From positions 124,001 to 188,000 of the forward strand of contig CANQRF010000002.1 of the NCBI GenBank assembly GCA_947626195.1: a stretch of 64,000 bases of DNA, in the 5' to 3' direction. A model generated the notes under the pieces. It ran no database searches. It had not been told where the DNA came from and saw nothing but the letters and a program-made list of their open reading frames with translations. This document shows, piece by piece, positions 42,144 through 50,470 of this stretch. A program made the position numbers and the translations under genes. The stretch is from an uncultured Eggerthellaceae bacterium. Lineage in GTDB: Bacteria > Actinomycetota > Coriobacteriia > Coriobacteriales > Eggerthellaceae. Numbering within the stretch: the stretch's first letter is position 1; each line of letters opens with the position of its first letter.

Positions 42144-42590
42144 TTATGCCTTTTCCGTAAAGAGGACGTCATCGTCCGTTATGATCGTGGCCTCAGGGTT
42201 TTCCGTATCGACATTTCCATGGCATTGCCAGCAATAGAGCTCAACCGAGGAATACTCATGGCATTTATCGCAGAAATCCGCTTGATTCGAATGGCAGCCG
42301 AGGCAGGTCTCATCAAGGCTCATCTCATAGATCTGGCCCGATTGGCTGCGATACTCGTAGTTGCCATCGCGAACGACGGAGTTGCGCCACTCGTCGAGAA
42401 GGACCATGTGCGATTCCTTCATGTACTCGGTGGGCTCGATGCACTGCTTCACTTCCATGGCGTTGATCTGCGGCGTGTCGTAGCTCACCTCGGGATCGCG
42501 TTCGGGCTGTCCCGCGTTCACCAAGAACGGCACGGCGAAGATCCCGATGACGATCACGATGAAAATGCCGATCGTCCATTTCTTCGTCAT
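42144..42590 (-). CDS. dsrJ: Triheme cytochrome c subunit DsrJ
   Basis: The 148-residue product has an uncleaved N-terminal membrane anchor (IGIFIVIVIGIFAVPFLV) and three c-heme motifs: CLGCH (96-100), CDKCH (107-111), CWQCH (120-124). Cys50 in VKQCIEPTEYMKESH is the likely unusual Cys ligand known for one DsrJ heme. It needs a cytochrome c maturation system not seen in this window. Confidence 0.96.
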   Translation of the reverse strand: MTKKWTIGIFIVIVIGIFAVPFLVNAGQPERDPEVSYDTPQINAMEVKQCIEPTEYMKESHMVLLDEWRNSVVRDGNYEYRSQSGQIYEMSLDETCLGCHSNQADFCDKCHEYSSVELYCWQCHGNVDTENPEATIITDDDVLFTEKA

Positions 42591-44290
42591 TCGGCGTCAC
42601 CTTCTTTCGCCTCGCCATCTGCCTCGGCAACGCGTGCAGCCTCAGCTTCGGCGGCAGCTCGCGCAGCTTCCTCCGCTTTGCGTTTCGCAACGGCGCTCGG
42701 CAGCTCCTCCATGCGCATGTCGAGCTGGCGATCGTCGTTCTCATCAAGTATGAGGGCGTTTGCCACAAGCTCGTGGACGCCCGCCACGCGCACGCCGGGG
42801 ACCCAGTAGTCCATGAGCGCCGGAAACGAGGCGCGGTCAATAGCGCAAATGTTCGTGAGCGTGTTCACGCCGTACTTATCGCGCACTTCCCGCACCGCCT
42901 CGGCACGCGGGAACCCGCCGCGCATGCGCAGCTCCATGTCCTCGCCGGCGTTGAGGCCCGACCCGCTTCCGCAGCAGAGCGTCTTCTCGCGGATGGTCTC
43001 CTCGGGCATCTCGTAGAAGTTGTTGCAGATGTTTTTCAGAATGTAGCGCGGCTCTTCCAAAAGCCCCATGGCACGGGCGGTGTTGCAGGAGTCATGGTAG
43101 GTCACCACGAGATGATCGTTTCTGCTCTTGTCGAACTTCAGCTTGTTGTGATAGATGAGATCGGCCGTGAACTCGGTGATGTGGATCATCTTCGTCGATG
43201 CCGCGTTCTCGAACACCGTGCCGGTGATCGGCGATTTCGGCACCTCGAGGAAATCGGCCGGACCGTTCCAGGTGTCCATGTATTGGTTCATGACGCGCCA
43301 CATGTGGCCGCATTCCCCACCGATGATCCACTTCACGCCAAGGCGCTTCGCCTCGGCGTAGATCTTCGCGTTCAGGCGCTTCGCCATCTCGTTTGAGGTG
43401 AAGAATCCGAAGTTGCCGCCTTCGGAGGCATAGGTGCTCAACGTGTAATCGAGCCCGAGATGATCGAACAGGAGCAGATATCCCATGAAGGTGTAGATGC
43501 CCGGATCGGCATAGTAATCGCCCGAGGGCACGACGAAGAGAATCTCCGCGCCCTTGCGATTGAACGACGGCTCGATGTGCTTTCCGGTGATGTCCTCCAA
43601 GTCCTCCATGAGAAACTCGATGTTGCTCACGATGGTCTGGGGCTCAAGGCCGACATGGTTGCCCTTCATATAGCAATTCGCCACCGGCCCCGAGATCCAT
43701 TCGGTGTTCAGGCCCAAGAGGTTGATGAGCTCGCGGCCCATGATCGTGATCTCTGCCTGGTCGATGCCATAGGGGCAAAACGCCGAGCAACGGCGGCACT
43801 CAGTGCATTGGAAGAAGTAGTACCACCACTCCTTGAGCACATCCTCCGTCAGATCGCGCGCCCCCACGAGCTTGCCGAAGAGCTTGCCGGACGTCGTGAA
43901 ATAGCGACGGTAGATGGAGCGGAGCAGCTCGGCGCGAAGCACCGGCATGTTCTTCGGATCGCCGGTGCCCATGAAGAAGTGGCACTTGTCGGCACAGGCG
44001 CCGCACCGCACGCACACATCCATGAACAGGCGGAACGACCGGTACTTGTCGAGCCGATCCTTCATCCCGTCGAGGATGATCTCCTTCCAGTTTTCCGGAA
44101 GGCCCCAATCCTCGTCGGTCGGACTCCACTTGTGCGGATTGGGGAAATCGACCGTCTCGATGTCTTTCGGCTTCGCCGCATGGCAGAACATTCCCTCGCG
44201 AAACTCGGTCGGCGTGTCCATCCACTCCGCCGTCGTGTCAGGTTTCAGGCTATATGAAACCAGCTCTTTCTCAGGTGGTACTTTAGCCAT
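42587..44290 (-). CDS. dsrK: HdrD-like iron-sulfur subunit DsrK
   Basis: Reduces the DsrC trisulfide on the cytoplasmic side. The 567-residue product has two [4Fe-4S] motifs (CVRCGACADKC ~93-103; CTECRRCSAFCPYG ~160), then CCG-domain cysteines (IGGECGHM, HDSCNTARA, TLCCGSGSG) typical of the catalytic noncubane cluster. A strongly Ala/Glu-rich tail (residues ~530-567) is additional. The start overlaps dsrM by 8 bp. Confidence 0.96.
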   Translation of the reverse strand: MAKVPPEKELVSYSLKPDTTAEWMDTPTEFREGMFCHAAKPKDIETVDFPNPHKWSPTDEDWGLPENWKEIILDGMKDRLDKYRSFRLFMDVCVRCGACADKCHFFMGTGDPKNMPVLRAELLRSIYRRYFTTSGKLFGKLVGARDLTEDVLKEWWYYFFQCTECRRCSAFCPYGIDQAEITIMGRELINLLGLNTEWISGPVANCYMKGNHVGLEPQTIVSNIEFLMEDLEDITGKHIEPSFNRKGAEILFVVPSGDYYADPGIYTFMGYLLLFDHLGLDYTLSTYASEGGNFGFFTSNEMAKRLNAKIYAEAKRLGVKWIIGGECGHMWRVMNQYMDTWNGPADFLEVPKSPITGTVFENAASTKMIHITEFTADLIYHNKLKFDKSRNDHLVVTYHDSCNTARAMGLLEEPRYILKNICNNFYEMPEETIREKTLCCGSGSGLNAGEDMELRMRGGFPRAEAVREVRDKYGVNTLTNICAIDRASFPALMDYWVPGVRVAGVHELVANALILDENDDRQLDMRMEELPSAVAKRKAEEAARAAAEAEAARVAEADGEAKEGDAE

Positions 44291-45290
44291 TTGTGCTCAC
44301 CACCTCTGGATCTAAGGGCAAACCAACGCTTTTCATCTTCTCACCGTATTCCTCTTGGTACTCGGCATAGGTATGCACCTTCACCGGATAGTTCCACGGA
44401 TTCACATGGCGCACCTCACGCGAGTTGTTCGCAAGGTTGCGCGTCGGGCTCATGAAGATTCCCGGAGCATGCATGAGCTTGCTCCACGGGAAATAGACCA
44501 TGAGCACGCAGACGAGGAACAGGTGCACGAAAAGGATCGTGCTGAGCTGATCGGGAGACACAGGATGGAAGGTGAGCAGTCCGAGGACGACCTCCTTCAC
44601 GCCCGCGATGTCGACGCGGAAGGCATAGCGCATGACGATGCCCGAAATCGCAATTCCCAGCAACAGGAACAGCGGGAAGAAGTCGACCGAAAGCGAGATA
44701 TAGCGCACCTTCTTGATGGTCAGGCGACGGGCAAGCAAAAAGACGAGCCCGACGACGATCAGCACGTCGCTGATGTAGAGAAGCGGCAAACCGACCTGCA
44801 GGAAACCGTCTGCCTGCTCGAGAACCACAAGGAAATCAGGCACCGGCTCGAGCGCCAAACGCAGATGGCGGATGACGATGATGAGCATCGACCAGTGGAA
44901 AAGCAGCGCACCGAGGAAGAGCCATTTCGCCGAGGTGTATCCGAGCTTTGAATCGCGCTTCTCCACCTTGTTGTTCCGGAACAGCGACCGAAACGTCAAT
45001 ACCTCAAGCACCATGCGTCCGAAGACGCCGGCTTTCGAAGATGGGTTGTCGAGCTTGGCCTGCTTGATCCACGGCAAGCTTTTCTGCTGACCGCAGGTCG
45101 TCGGGATGCGAAACGGCACGGCGGAGCGTGCCCAGCGCACGATGCGCACCACCAAACCGACGATGAGCAAGACGACGGCGACATACGGGATCACGATGCC
45201 GAATAGCGCATACCAATGCAGATATTCGGTACAGCACCACGCAAGAGCCGCCAGAAGGACAACCACGATGAGAGGGCCAACGACCTTCAT
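44283..45290 (-). CDS. dsrM: Cytochrome b subunit DsrM
   Basis: The 335-residue NarI-type membrane protein has about six or seven helices with His residues for two b hemes (FHWSMLIIVIRHLRL; VHLFLVCVLMVYFPWSKLMH). It takes menaquinol electrons and partners DsrK. It overlaps the RsbRD-like gene by four bases. Confidence 0.94.
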   Translation of the reverse strand: MKVVGPLIVVVLLAALAWCCTEYLHWYALFGIVIPYVAVVLLIVGLVVRIVRWARSAVPFRIPTTCGQQKSLPWIKQAKLDNPSSKAGVFGRMVLEVLTFRSLFRNNKVEKRDSKLGYTSAKWLFLGALLFHWSMLIIVIRHLRLALEPVPDFLVVLEQADGFLQVGLPLLYISDVLIVVGLVFLLARRLTIKKVRYISLSVDFFPLFLLLGIAISGIVMRYAFRVDIAGVKEVVLGLLTFHPVSPDQLSTILFVHLFLVCVLMVYFPWSKLMHAPGIFMSPTRNLANNSREVRHVNPWNYPVKVHTYAEYQEEYGEKMKSVGLPLDPEVVSTNG

Positions 45291-45802
45291 CTCACTCTCC
45301 CCTCTTTTCGCGTTTGCGCCCGTCGGGCGCGAAGGGCGGGAATTGCATCGAAGCGCGCCAGCTCGGCGAGCCTGATACGTTCTAATTCGTTTTCGTAATA
45401 ATCGTAGCGATCGCTCATATAGTCCCGAAGCGACGTCACCCGATTACGCAGCTCGGGCAGTTCGTCGAACGACATGCCGTGTTCCCTCAACACGCCTTCC
45501 ACGATGCCCTCCAATTGGAAGACCGGCTGAAGAGCCGTCTCCTTCGGGGAATCTTGGATGACCTTGATCCGGCAGATGTCTTCGATCGACTCAGGATAGG
45601 GATCGTCGTCCTCCTCTGAGAACAACCAGGCGACCACATCATCAGAAGCCCTGTTCATATGATAGGAAATGGGGTTCGCGAATCGCGACTGATTCACGCC
45701 GTCAGGGAAGAACACCGCGTCCGACGTGTGATAGAGCGCATCGAACCACGAGCGCGATAAAGCCTTTCCCATAAGCTCGTACAGCTTATTCATTTCCGCC
45801 AT
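45287..45802 (-). CDS. RsbRD N-terminal-like protein upstream of dsrM
   Basis: The 171-residue all-helical protein shows the RsbRD N-terminal pattern: SRFANPISYHMNRASDDVVAWL, then ICRIKVIQD and LEGIVEGVLREHG, finishing with a long amphipathic helix rich in Tyr/Arg/Glu. A gene of this type precedes dsrMKJOP in several sulfate reducers. No direct function is established; a sensor or assembly role for the membrane complex is inferred. Overlaps dsrM by four bases. Confidence 0.7.
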   Translation of the reverse strand: MAEMNKLYELMGKALSRSWFDALYHTSDAVFFPDGVNQSRFANPISYHMNRASDDVVAWLFSEEDDDPYPESIEDICRIKVIQDSPKETALQPVFQLEGIVEGVLREHGMSFDELPELRNRVTSLRDYMSDRYDYYENELERIRLAELARFDAIPALRARRAQTRKEGRVR

Positions 45803-45850
45803 GCGGACTATTGCTTTCCAAGAGAAGTCACGAAGCCGTATGAGGCATCG

Positions 45851-46075
45851 CTACGCAGGAGGAGCGACTTTTCCTTTGAGAGCGATGAAGGTTGTCGTGA
45901 TATAGAGATATTCGACTTTGTCTTCCATCGCAAGCTCTTTGACTGCGTTGTCGACGTCCTTCTTCGGCACGTCGATCGCTTTCGCGATGTCCTTGCTCTT
46001 CGCTTTCTCAACCGTGTCGAGATAGGCAAGAATCTTTTCCTTTACGATGGGATCTGCAGCACCTTTTTCTGTCAT
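45851..46075 (-). CDS. dsrD: Winged-helix activator DsrD
   Basis: The 74-residue product is a winged-helix protein (VKEKILAYLDTVEKAKSKDIAKAI, then VDNAVKELAMEDKVEYLYITTTFIALKG), the DsrD fold and length. DsrD binds DsrAB and stimulates sulfite reduction. It is a hallmark of reductive dsr systems. Here it is separated from dsrAB by ~3.3 kb. ATG 46075 follows AAGGAGAAGG. Confidence 0.9.
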   Translation of the reverse strand: MTEKGAADPIVKEKILAYLDTVEKAKSKDIAKAIDVPKKDVDNAVKELAMEDKVEYLYITTTFIALKGKVAPPA

Positions 46076-46107
46076 CGACCTTCTCCTTAGTCTCAAGAAA
46101 AACCGGC

Positions 46108-46159
46108 TTACCTTGATACACTCCACTTAGATTATAATCAGCGGTGCAGTTGCTCGTAA
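46108..46159. promoter_or_regulatory. Candidate bidirectional promoter between dsrD and the sirC-type gene
   Basis: The A/T core ATTATAAT (46131-46138) reads as TATAAT on both strands: minus 46136-46131, plus 46133-46138. The minus unit (TTACGA, 17 bp, TATAAT) would start dsrD transcription; the plus unit has a weaker -35. Only sequence resemblance supports it. Confidence 0.4.
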
Positions 46160-46223
46160 AATACAATCAATTCATCGCGTTATAAAAAAAGCTGATGATG
46201 AATCAATCGAAATGGGGTGCTTC

Positions 46224-46865
46224 GTGGCGCAGCTCTATCCGGTTTACCTTTCACTGAAGGAAAAGGCCGTCCTCGTCGTCGGCGGAGGCGCGGTGGCTGA
46301 GCGCAAAGTGCTCGGGTTGCTGCCATGCGAAGCACGGATCACCGTCGTTTCCCCCGAAGTCACGGAATCATTGGCCGAACTTGCGCAAACGGGCGCAATC
46401 GTTTGGCAGAGGAAGGGCTATGAATCGCACGATTTGGAGGGCGCCGAGATCGTCTTTGTCGCAACCGACGACAGGGAAGTCAACGAGCGCGCATCAGCTG
46501 ACGCCCAACGGCTCAAACTGCCCGTCAACGTGGCCGACTGCCCTTCCCTTTGCACGTTTTTCCTGCCGTCGGTTTTGCGTCGCGGACCGTTATCCATCGC
46601 AGTGTCTACCGAAGGAGCGGCTCCACTTCTCGCCCGTCGTCTTCGTGAGGGCCTTGAAGATCGCATTGGTGACGATGTCGGCATCTTTGCCGAGCTGCTC
46701 GCAAGGCATCGGGGAGAGGTCATTGAGCGCCTTGCACCTGAGGCCCGTGCAATCTATTGGGATCGCGCCTTAGATGGAAGCGTCTTGCGCCTTATCGCCG
46801 AAGGACGCACCGATGAAGCGGAAGATGTCTTGACCGCTTGGATCGATGAGCTCTCCTTGCGCTAA
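46224..46865 (+). CDS. Precorrin-2 dehydrogenase (SirC/Met8 N-terminal type)
   Basis: NAD-dependent oxidation of precorrin-2 to sirohydrochlorin, a siroheme step. The ~213-residue product has a Rossmann domain (AVLVVGGGAVAERKVLGLL; VFVATDDREVNE; VNVADCPSLCTFFLPSVLRRGPLSIAVSTEGAAPLLARRLR). The CobA methyltransferase part is absent; it is encoded at 53028-54620. GTG 46224 has GGGGTG at good distance; ATG 46212 lacks one. It is the only plus-strand gene inside the dsr block. Confidence 0.9.
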   Translation: MAQLYPVYLSLKEKAVLVVGGGAVAERKVLGLLPCEARITVVSPEVTESLAELAQTGAIVWQRKGYESHDLEGAEIVFVATDDREVNERASADAQRLKLPVNVADCPSLCTFFLPSVLRRGPLSIAVSTEGAAPLLARRLREGLEDRIGDDVGIFAELLARHRGEVIERLAPEARAIYWDRALDGSVLRLIAEGRTDEAEDVLTAWIDELSLR

Positions 46866-46913
46866 CCCGCGGATAGGCTTTTCAAAGCCACAAAGAAAGG
46901 ACGGCGAAATTTC

Positions 46914-47393
46914 TCAACCAGCCAACGAGGCGCGGAGCCGCTCAATGGGCTCACTGAACGATGCGGCGAGCTCAGCGTCCGCCGCTGCCACGCGATCGTA
47001 GGCCCTCACGAGGCTCGGCTGGAAAGTGGGCTCATCCTTCGCCGCCTCGAAGTTGAAGCTGAAGTACATGCCGAATCGTTTGGGATCTCCCGCAATGACG
47101 GCACCGATCAGCTCGGGCGCCGACCACGGTATATTTGCCCCCTCTTCATTCATCGACCAAAGCTGGCGCCTGATCGTCTCGCGCCAAAACTCATCGAGCT
47201 CAGCGCTCGTCCTCTTGCAGAGGAACGTGATAGCATCGAGAAGAGGCTCATGAATGGGGTCGTCGGGATCGAAGGCGAGCCGCACAAGATAACGTCGCAC
47301 TTGCGAGGGATCCTCCTCGAAGAGGCGAGAGAGCCCTTCGATGTCGTTTTCTCCCACAAGCTCCCGTATAACGCGTTTCGTTATGGTCGCCAT
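46914..47393 (-). CDS. HEAT-repeat-like protein related to DVU0298-type dsr-associated proteins
   Basis: The 159-residue product is helical (VIRELVGENDIEGLSRLFEEDPSQVRRYLVRLAFDPDDP...) and resembles the small HEAT/PBS-lyase-like proteins of sulfate reducers; I recall DVU0298 as the type, and the similarity call is from memory. ATG 47393 has AAGGA five bases upstream. It is separated from the upstream gene by a long hairpin. Role unknown, possibly complex assembly. Confidence 0.55.
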   Translation of the reverse strand: MATITKRVIRELVGENDIEGLSRLFEEDPSQVRRYLVRLAFDPDDPIHEPLLDAITFLCKRTSAELDEFWRETIRRQLWSMNEEGANIPWSAPELIGAVIAGDPKRFGMYFSFNFEAAKDEPTFQPSLVRAYDRVAAADAELAASFSEPIERLRASLAG

Positions 47394-47412
47394 ACCTTTC
47401 CTTCTTGTTGAA

Positions 47413-47450
47413 GACAAACGCAGCCTCCAAAAATGAAAGCTGCGTTTGTC
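47413..47450 (-). other. Long hairpin between two dsr accessory genes
   Basis: GACAAACGCAGC and its exact complement (12 bp) enclose a 14-nt A-rich loop. It is 42 bases after the gene ending at 47493 and before the one starting at 47393. There is no T-run, so it may be an mRNA processing or stabilising element, or a weak terminator that tunes expression of downstream genes. Confidence 0.55.
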
Positions 47451-47492
47451 GTTCGAGATATTTCGTCGTAAACGACGAGGCGGGAACACTCC

Positions 47493-47858
47493 TTAGATCA
47501 TGCCCCACTTACGCGTGTACTCGCTGTAGAGCACGAAATCGTCTCTTGTGAAACCCGCCTCCTGAAGTTTCGGCAGGATGTCCTCGTAGTCCATTGTGGT
47601 GGTTTCCAGAAACACGCCATCCTTCTTCGTCACCACCGACCACTGGTCGTGGATACTCATGAGGAATTCCATGACTTCGGCGTTACGGTTCAAGCGATGC
47701 TCGGTGTATTCCCCGAGTTCACGGAGCCGTTCGGGAGTCATTTCACCTTCACGCACGGTTTTCCAAGGAGATTTCCCCTTAGTCCTCCACTCGCCATTCT
47801 CAAAGAACGGCAAGAAGAAGCACGCCGCCTGGATACATGTTTCCTTTACCTTGGACAC
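47493..47858 (-). CDS. Hypothetical protein in the dsrAB operon
   Basis: The 121-residue soluble protein (MSKVKETCIQAACFFLPFFENGEW...) has two Cys near the N-terminus (CIQAAC) and no known motif. It lacks the C-terminal cysteines of DsrC/TusE. It is 62 bases downstream of the transporter and looks co-transcribed with dsrAB. GTG start with GGTGAG upstream. I do not recognise a family. Confidence 0.65.
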   Translation of the reverse strand: MSKVKETCIQAACFFLPFFENGEWRTKGKSPWKTVREGEMTPERLRELGEYTEHRLNRNAEVMEFLMSIHDQWSVVTKKDGVFLETTTMDYEDILPKLQEAGFTRDDFVLYSEYTRKWGMI

Positions 47859-47920
47859 GATTCTAACTCACCTTCTGCCTTCAGCTACTCATCTCTTCGT
47901 CAGTCAACTTACGCAACGAC

Positions 47921-49285
47921 TTAGACGGACGCGCCAACGGCTGTCCAGTAATCGTTGAGCCACATCGTCGAGAACAGGAAGCCAAGGATCACGTTGACGG
48001 CAACGCCGATTGAGAACGCGCCGAACGGACGCCAACCAGTGGCAGCCAGATCGCGGAAGCGGGTGGTCAAGCCGATGCAGAGGAAGCAGAGGGAGAATGC
48101 CCATCCGCGGAGGTTCTTGATCGGCGAGAGTGCGCCGCTGTCGATAGCAGCAACCATCTCAGGAGAGACAGCTAAGTTCACGAGGGTGACGATAATGGAG
48201 GCTACGAAGAAGCCAATGACGAATTTCGGGAAGCGCTCCCAGATAACGCCAGCGCTCGGCTTCTGAGCGGTACCATCAGCGAGCTGCTGCTCGGTCGGGC
48301 GCTCCCACATCGTCACGGAGATGATGGCGAGGATGAATGCCCACACGCCGACGAAGATGTCGCGGCCGACAACCTTCATAAGGGTGAAGGTTGTGGTTGC
48401 ACCGTCGCCGAACTGCGCAGCAGCCGCAACACCGGCGGCGTCTGCGAACTCAGAAGTGCCGATCCAAGCACCTGCGGAGCCGTCGGACAGACCGATAGAA
48501 CGGCAGATGATCGGGAGCAGGAAGACCATGATGGTAGCCCAGATAACGACCATGGAGATCGAGACCGAGACGTGCTCTTTCTTGGCGTTCACCGAGGAGC
48601 CGATAGCGATCGAGGCGGAAACGCCGCAGATCGAACCGCCGGCGCCAAGCGTTGCGGCGAAGGGCTTCTCAAGGTTGAACAGACGGGTGCCGACCCAGTA
48701 GATGACGAGGAACGTCGAGACGGCGATGACCGTCGCCTGGAACAGAGCCATCGGGCCAGAGTCCATGATGAGGGTGAACGGAAGAGTTGCACCCATGAGA
48801 ACGATACCGGTCTTAACATAGAACTCGGTACGCATTCCGGATTCAAACCACTGCGGAATCTTCACGAAGTTGCCGATGATCATACCTACGATAAGAGCCA
48901 TAACCGGCGCTTCGAGGCTCAGCGTCTTGGCAACATCCCAGGACGCAAGAATCTGCACGAGGGTTGAAAGCAAGAACAGCAGCGTGAAGCCTGCGATAAA
49001 CTGCTTGACGTTGTACTTCATGATGGTGACCGCAATGGTGAACACGATCAGCAACACGATGTAGAGGGTCAAGAGCTTAGGCAACACCGGAGCAATCAGA
49101 CCCGGCAAATCAACGATGTTCGACCATCCCGGGAACGAGACGGCGATGCCGGACATGTTCGTTCCGATGGTAACGAGGATGAGGGCGACGATGACGAAGG
49201 CAAGGCCAATCCATACTGCCCACCAGTCCTCTTTTGCGATCAGGCTTTTTAACCCGCCGCCATTACTTTTTGTGTTTGGAGTCAT
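47921..49285 (-). CDS. YeiH/UPF0324-family putative sulfur-compound transporter
   Basis: The 454-residue protein has ~11-12 hydrophobic segments and the family's glycine-rich core (AATLGAGGSICGVSASIAIGSSVNAKKEH). Databases label the family putative sulfate exporter. Directly after dsrB, it is more likely to import sulfite or a sulfonate-derived anion or to export sulfide. Substrate is inferred only. Confidence 0.85.
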   Translation of the reverse strand: MTPNTKSNGGGLKSLIAKEDWWAVWIGLAFVIVALILVTIGTNMSGIAVSFPGWSNIVDLPGLIAPVLPKLLTLYIVLLIVFTIAVTIMKYNVKQFIAGFTLLFLLSTLVQILASWDVAKTLSLEAPVMALIVGMIIGNFVKIPQWFESGMRTEFYVKTGIVLMGATLPFTLIMDSGPMALFQATVIAVSTFLVIYWVGTRLFNLEKPFAATLGAGGSICGVSASIAIGSSVNAKKEHVSVSISMVVIWATIMVFLLPIICRSIGLSDGSAGAWIGTSEFADAAGVAAAAQFGDGATTTFTLMKVVGRDIFVGVWAFILAIISVTMWERPTEQQLADGTAQKPSAGVIWERFPKFVIGFFVASIIVTLVNLAVSPEMVAAIDSGALSPIKNLRGWAFSLCFLCIGLTTRFRDLAATGWRPFGAFSIGVAVNVILGFLFSTMWLNDYWTAVGASV

Positions 49286-49345
49286 GAGAATAACTCACCT
49301 TCCTCAATTGATCTGCAATTAATGCATCCCATTCAAAACGTTCCC

Positions 49346-50401
49346 TTAGTACTTGAACGCAGAGGACGTTCTGAACGTCTCACGCGAGAAGATGTAGTCG
49401 TCAATGAGCTTGTCGGAGAACGGGATACCGCTGATTGTGAAGAAGCGCTCCCAACCAATGCGGTCAACCCACTCGCCCAGACGCTCGCCCTTATGGGCGT
49501 TCTCTGCCCACACTTCGACGATGTGACGAACAGCCTCGGTGACCTCCGGCCAACGCGGCGGATTGTTCGGCAGGAACGGAATGACCATACGCGAGAACTT
49601 CGGGTCAGACCGTGCGGTCGCCACTTTGCCGCCAATCATGATGGCAAGGCCGTCATGTTCGGCATCCATGATGTGCATGCCGGGCGACATGGTGTAGCAG
49701 TTTCCGCAATACATACATCTTTCATCGATGACCTTGACCGACTTGTTCGCAGGATCCGGGCGAATGGCTCCTGTCGGACAGCAAGCTACGAGCGAAGGAA
49801 TCTCGGAGCTCTTGCGTACGGTTTCATGGTCGATGCGCGGCACGGTGCGATGTACGGCGACGATGGAAATGTCGCTGCAGTGCGCAGCGCCGCACATGTT
49901 CAGGCAGCACGCCATTGCGATGTGCAACTTGTGGGGCAACTTATCCTCTGTGAAGTACTCATAGAGGTCGTCCATCACGGCTTTCACGATGCCGGAAGCA
50001 TCAGAAGCGGGGGTGTGGCAATGTACCCATCCTTGTGTGTGGACGATGTTGCTCAACGAACCGTTTGTACCGCCAACGGGGTAACCAAGCTCTTGGCAAC
50101 GTTCGATGATCTTATCGACATTTTCCTCTTTCGGAGTGAGAAACTCGATGTTGTTTCTACTCGTGAAGCGGAGATAACCGTCGCAGAGATCATCCGCAAT
50201 GTCGCATATATCGCGGATGGAGTCGATGCTCATCAGACGAGGTTCGCCAACGCGAACGCTGTAGAGGGCACCGGCCGGTCCCACATGCTTCAAGACGCCG
50301 ACCCGCGGGCGCTCATGGTACTCCCACTTGCCGTAATTCTCCTTGATGATGTCGGGGAGATAATTGCGGTAATCCGGAGGTCCGTTATCGATTTTTGCCA
50401 C
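49346..50401 (-). CDS. dsrB: Dissimilatory sulfite reductase beta subunit
   Basis: The 351-residue subunit carries catalytic siroheme/[4Fe-4S] ligands: [13 protein letters not shown] and [15 protein letters not shown], plus an inserted ferredoxin domain ([21 protein letters not shown]). Both heme-proximal cysteine sets are intact, so the active site looks functional. With DsrA it forms the alpha2beta2 enzyme. Confidence 0.98.
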   Translation of the reverse strand: MAKIDNGPPDYRNYLPDIIKENYGKWEYHERPRVGVLKHVGPAGALYSVRVGEPRLMSIDSIRDICDIADDLCDGYLRFTSRNNIEFLTPKEENVDKIIERCQELGYPVGGTNGSLSNIVHTQGWVHCHTPASDASGIVKAVMDDLYEYFTEDKLPHKLHIAMACCLNMCGAAHCSDISIVAVHRTVPRIDHETVRKSSEIPSLVACCPTGAIRPDPANKSVKVIDERCMYCGNCYTMSPGMHIMDAEHDGLAIMIGGKVATARSDPKFSRMVIPFLPNNPPRWPEVTEAVRHIVEVWAENAHKGERLGEWVDRIGWERFFTISGIPFSDKLIDDYIFSRETFRTSSAFKY

Positions 50402-50470
50402 TTTTCTTCACCTGACCTTTCTCTTTGTCGGAAAACCTCAAAGTTGAAATCTTCGCTTTTTAAGCCCGGC

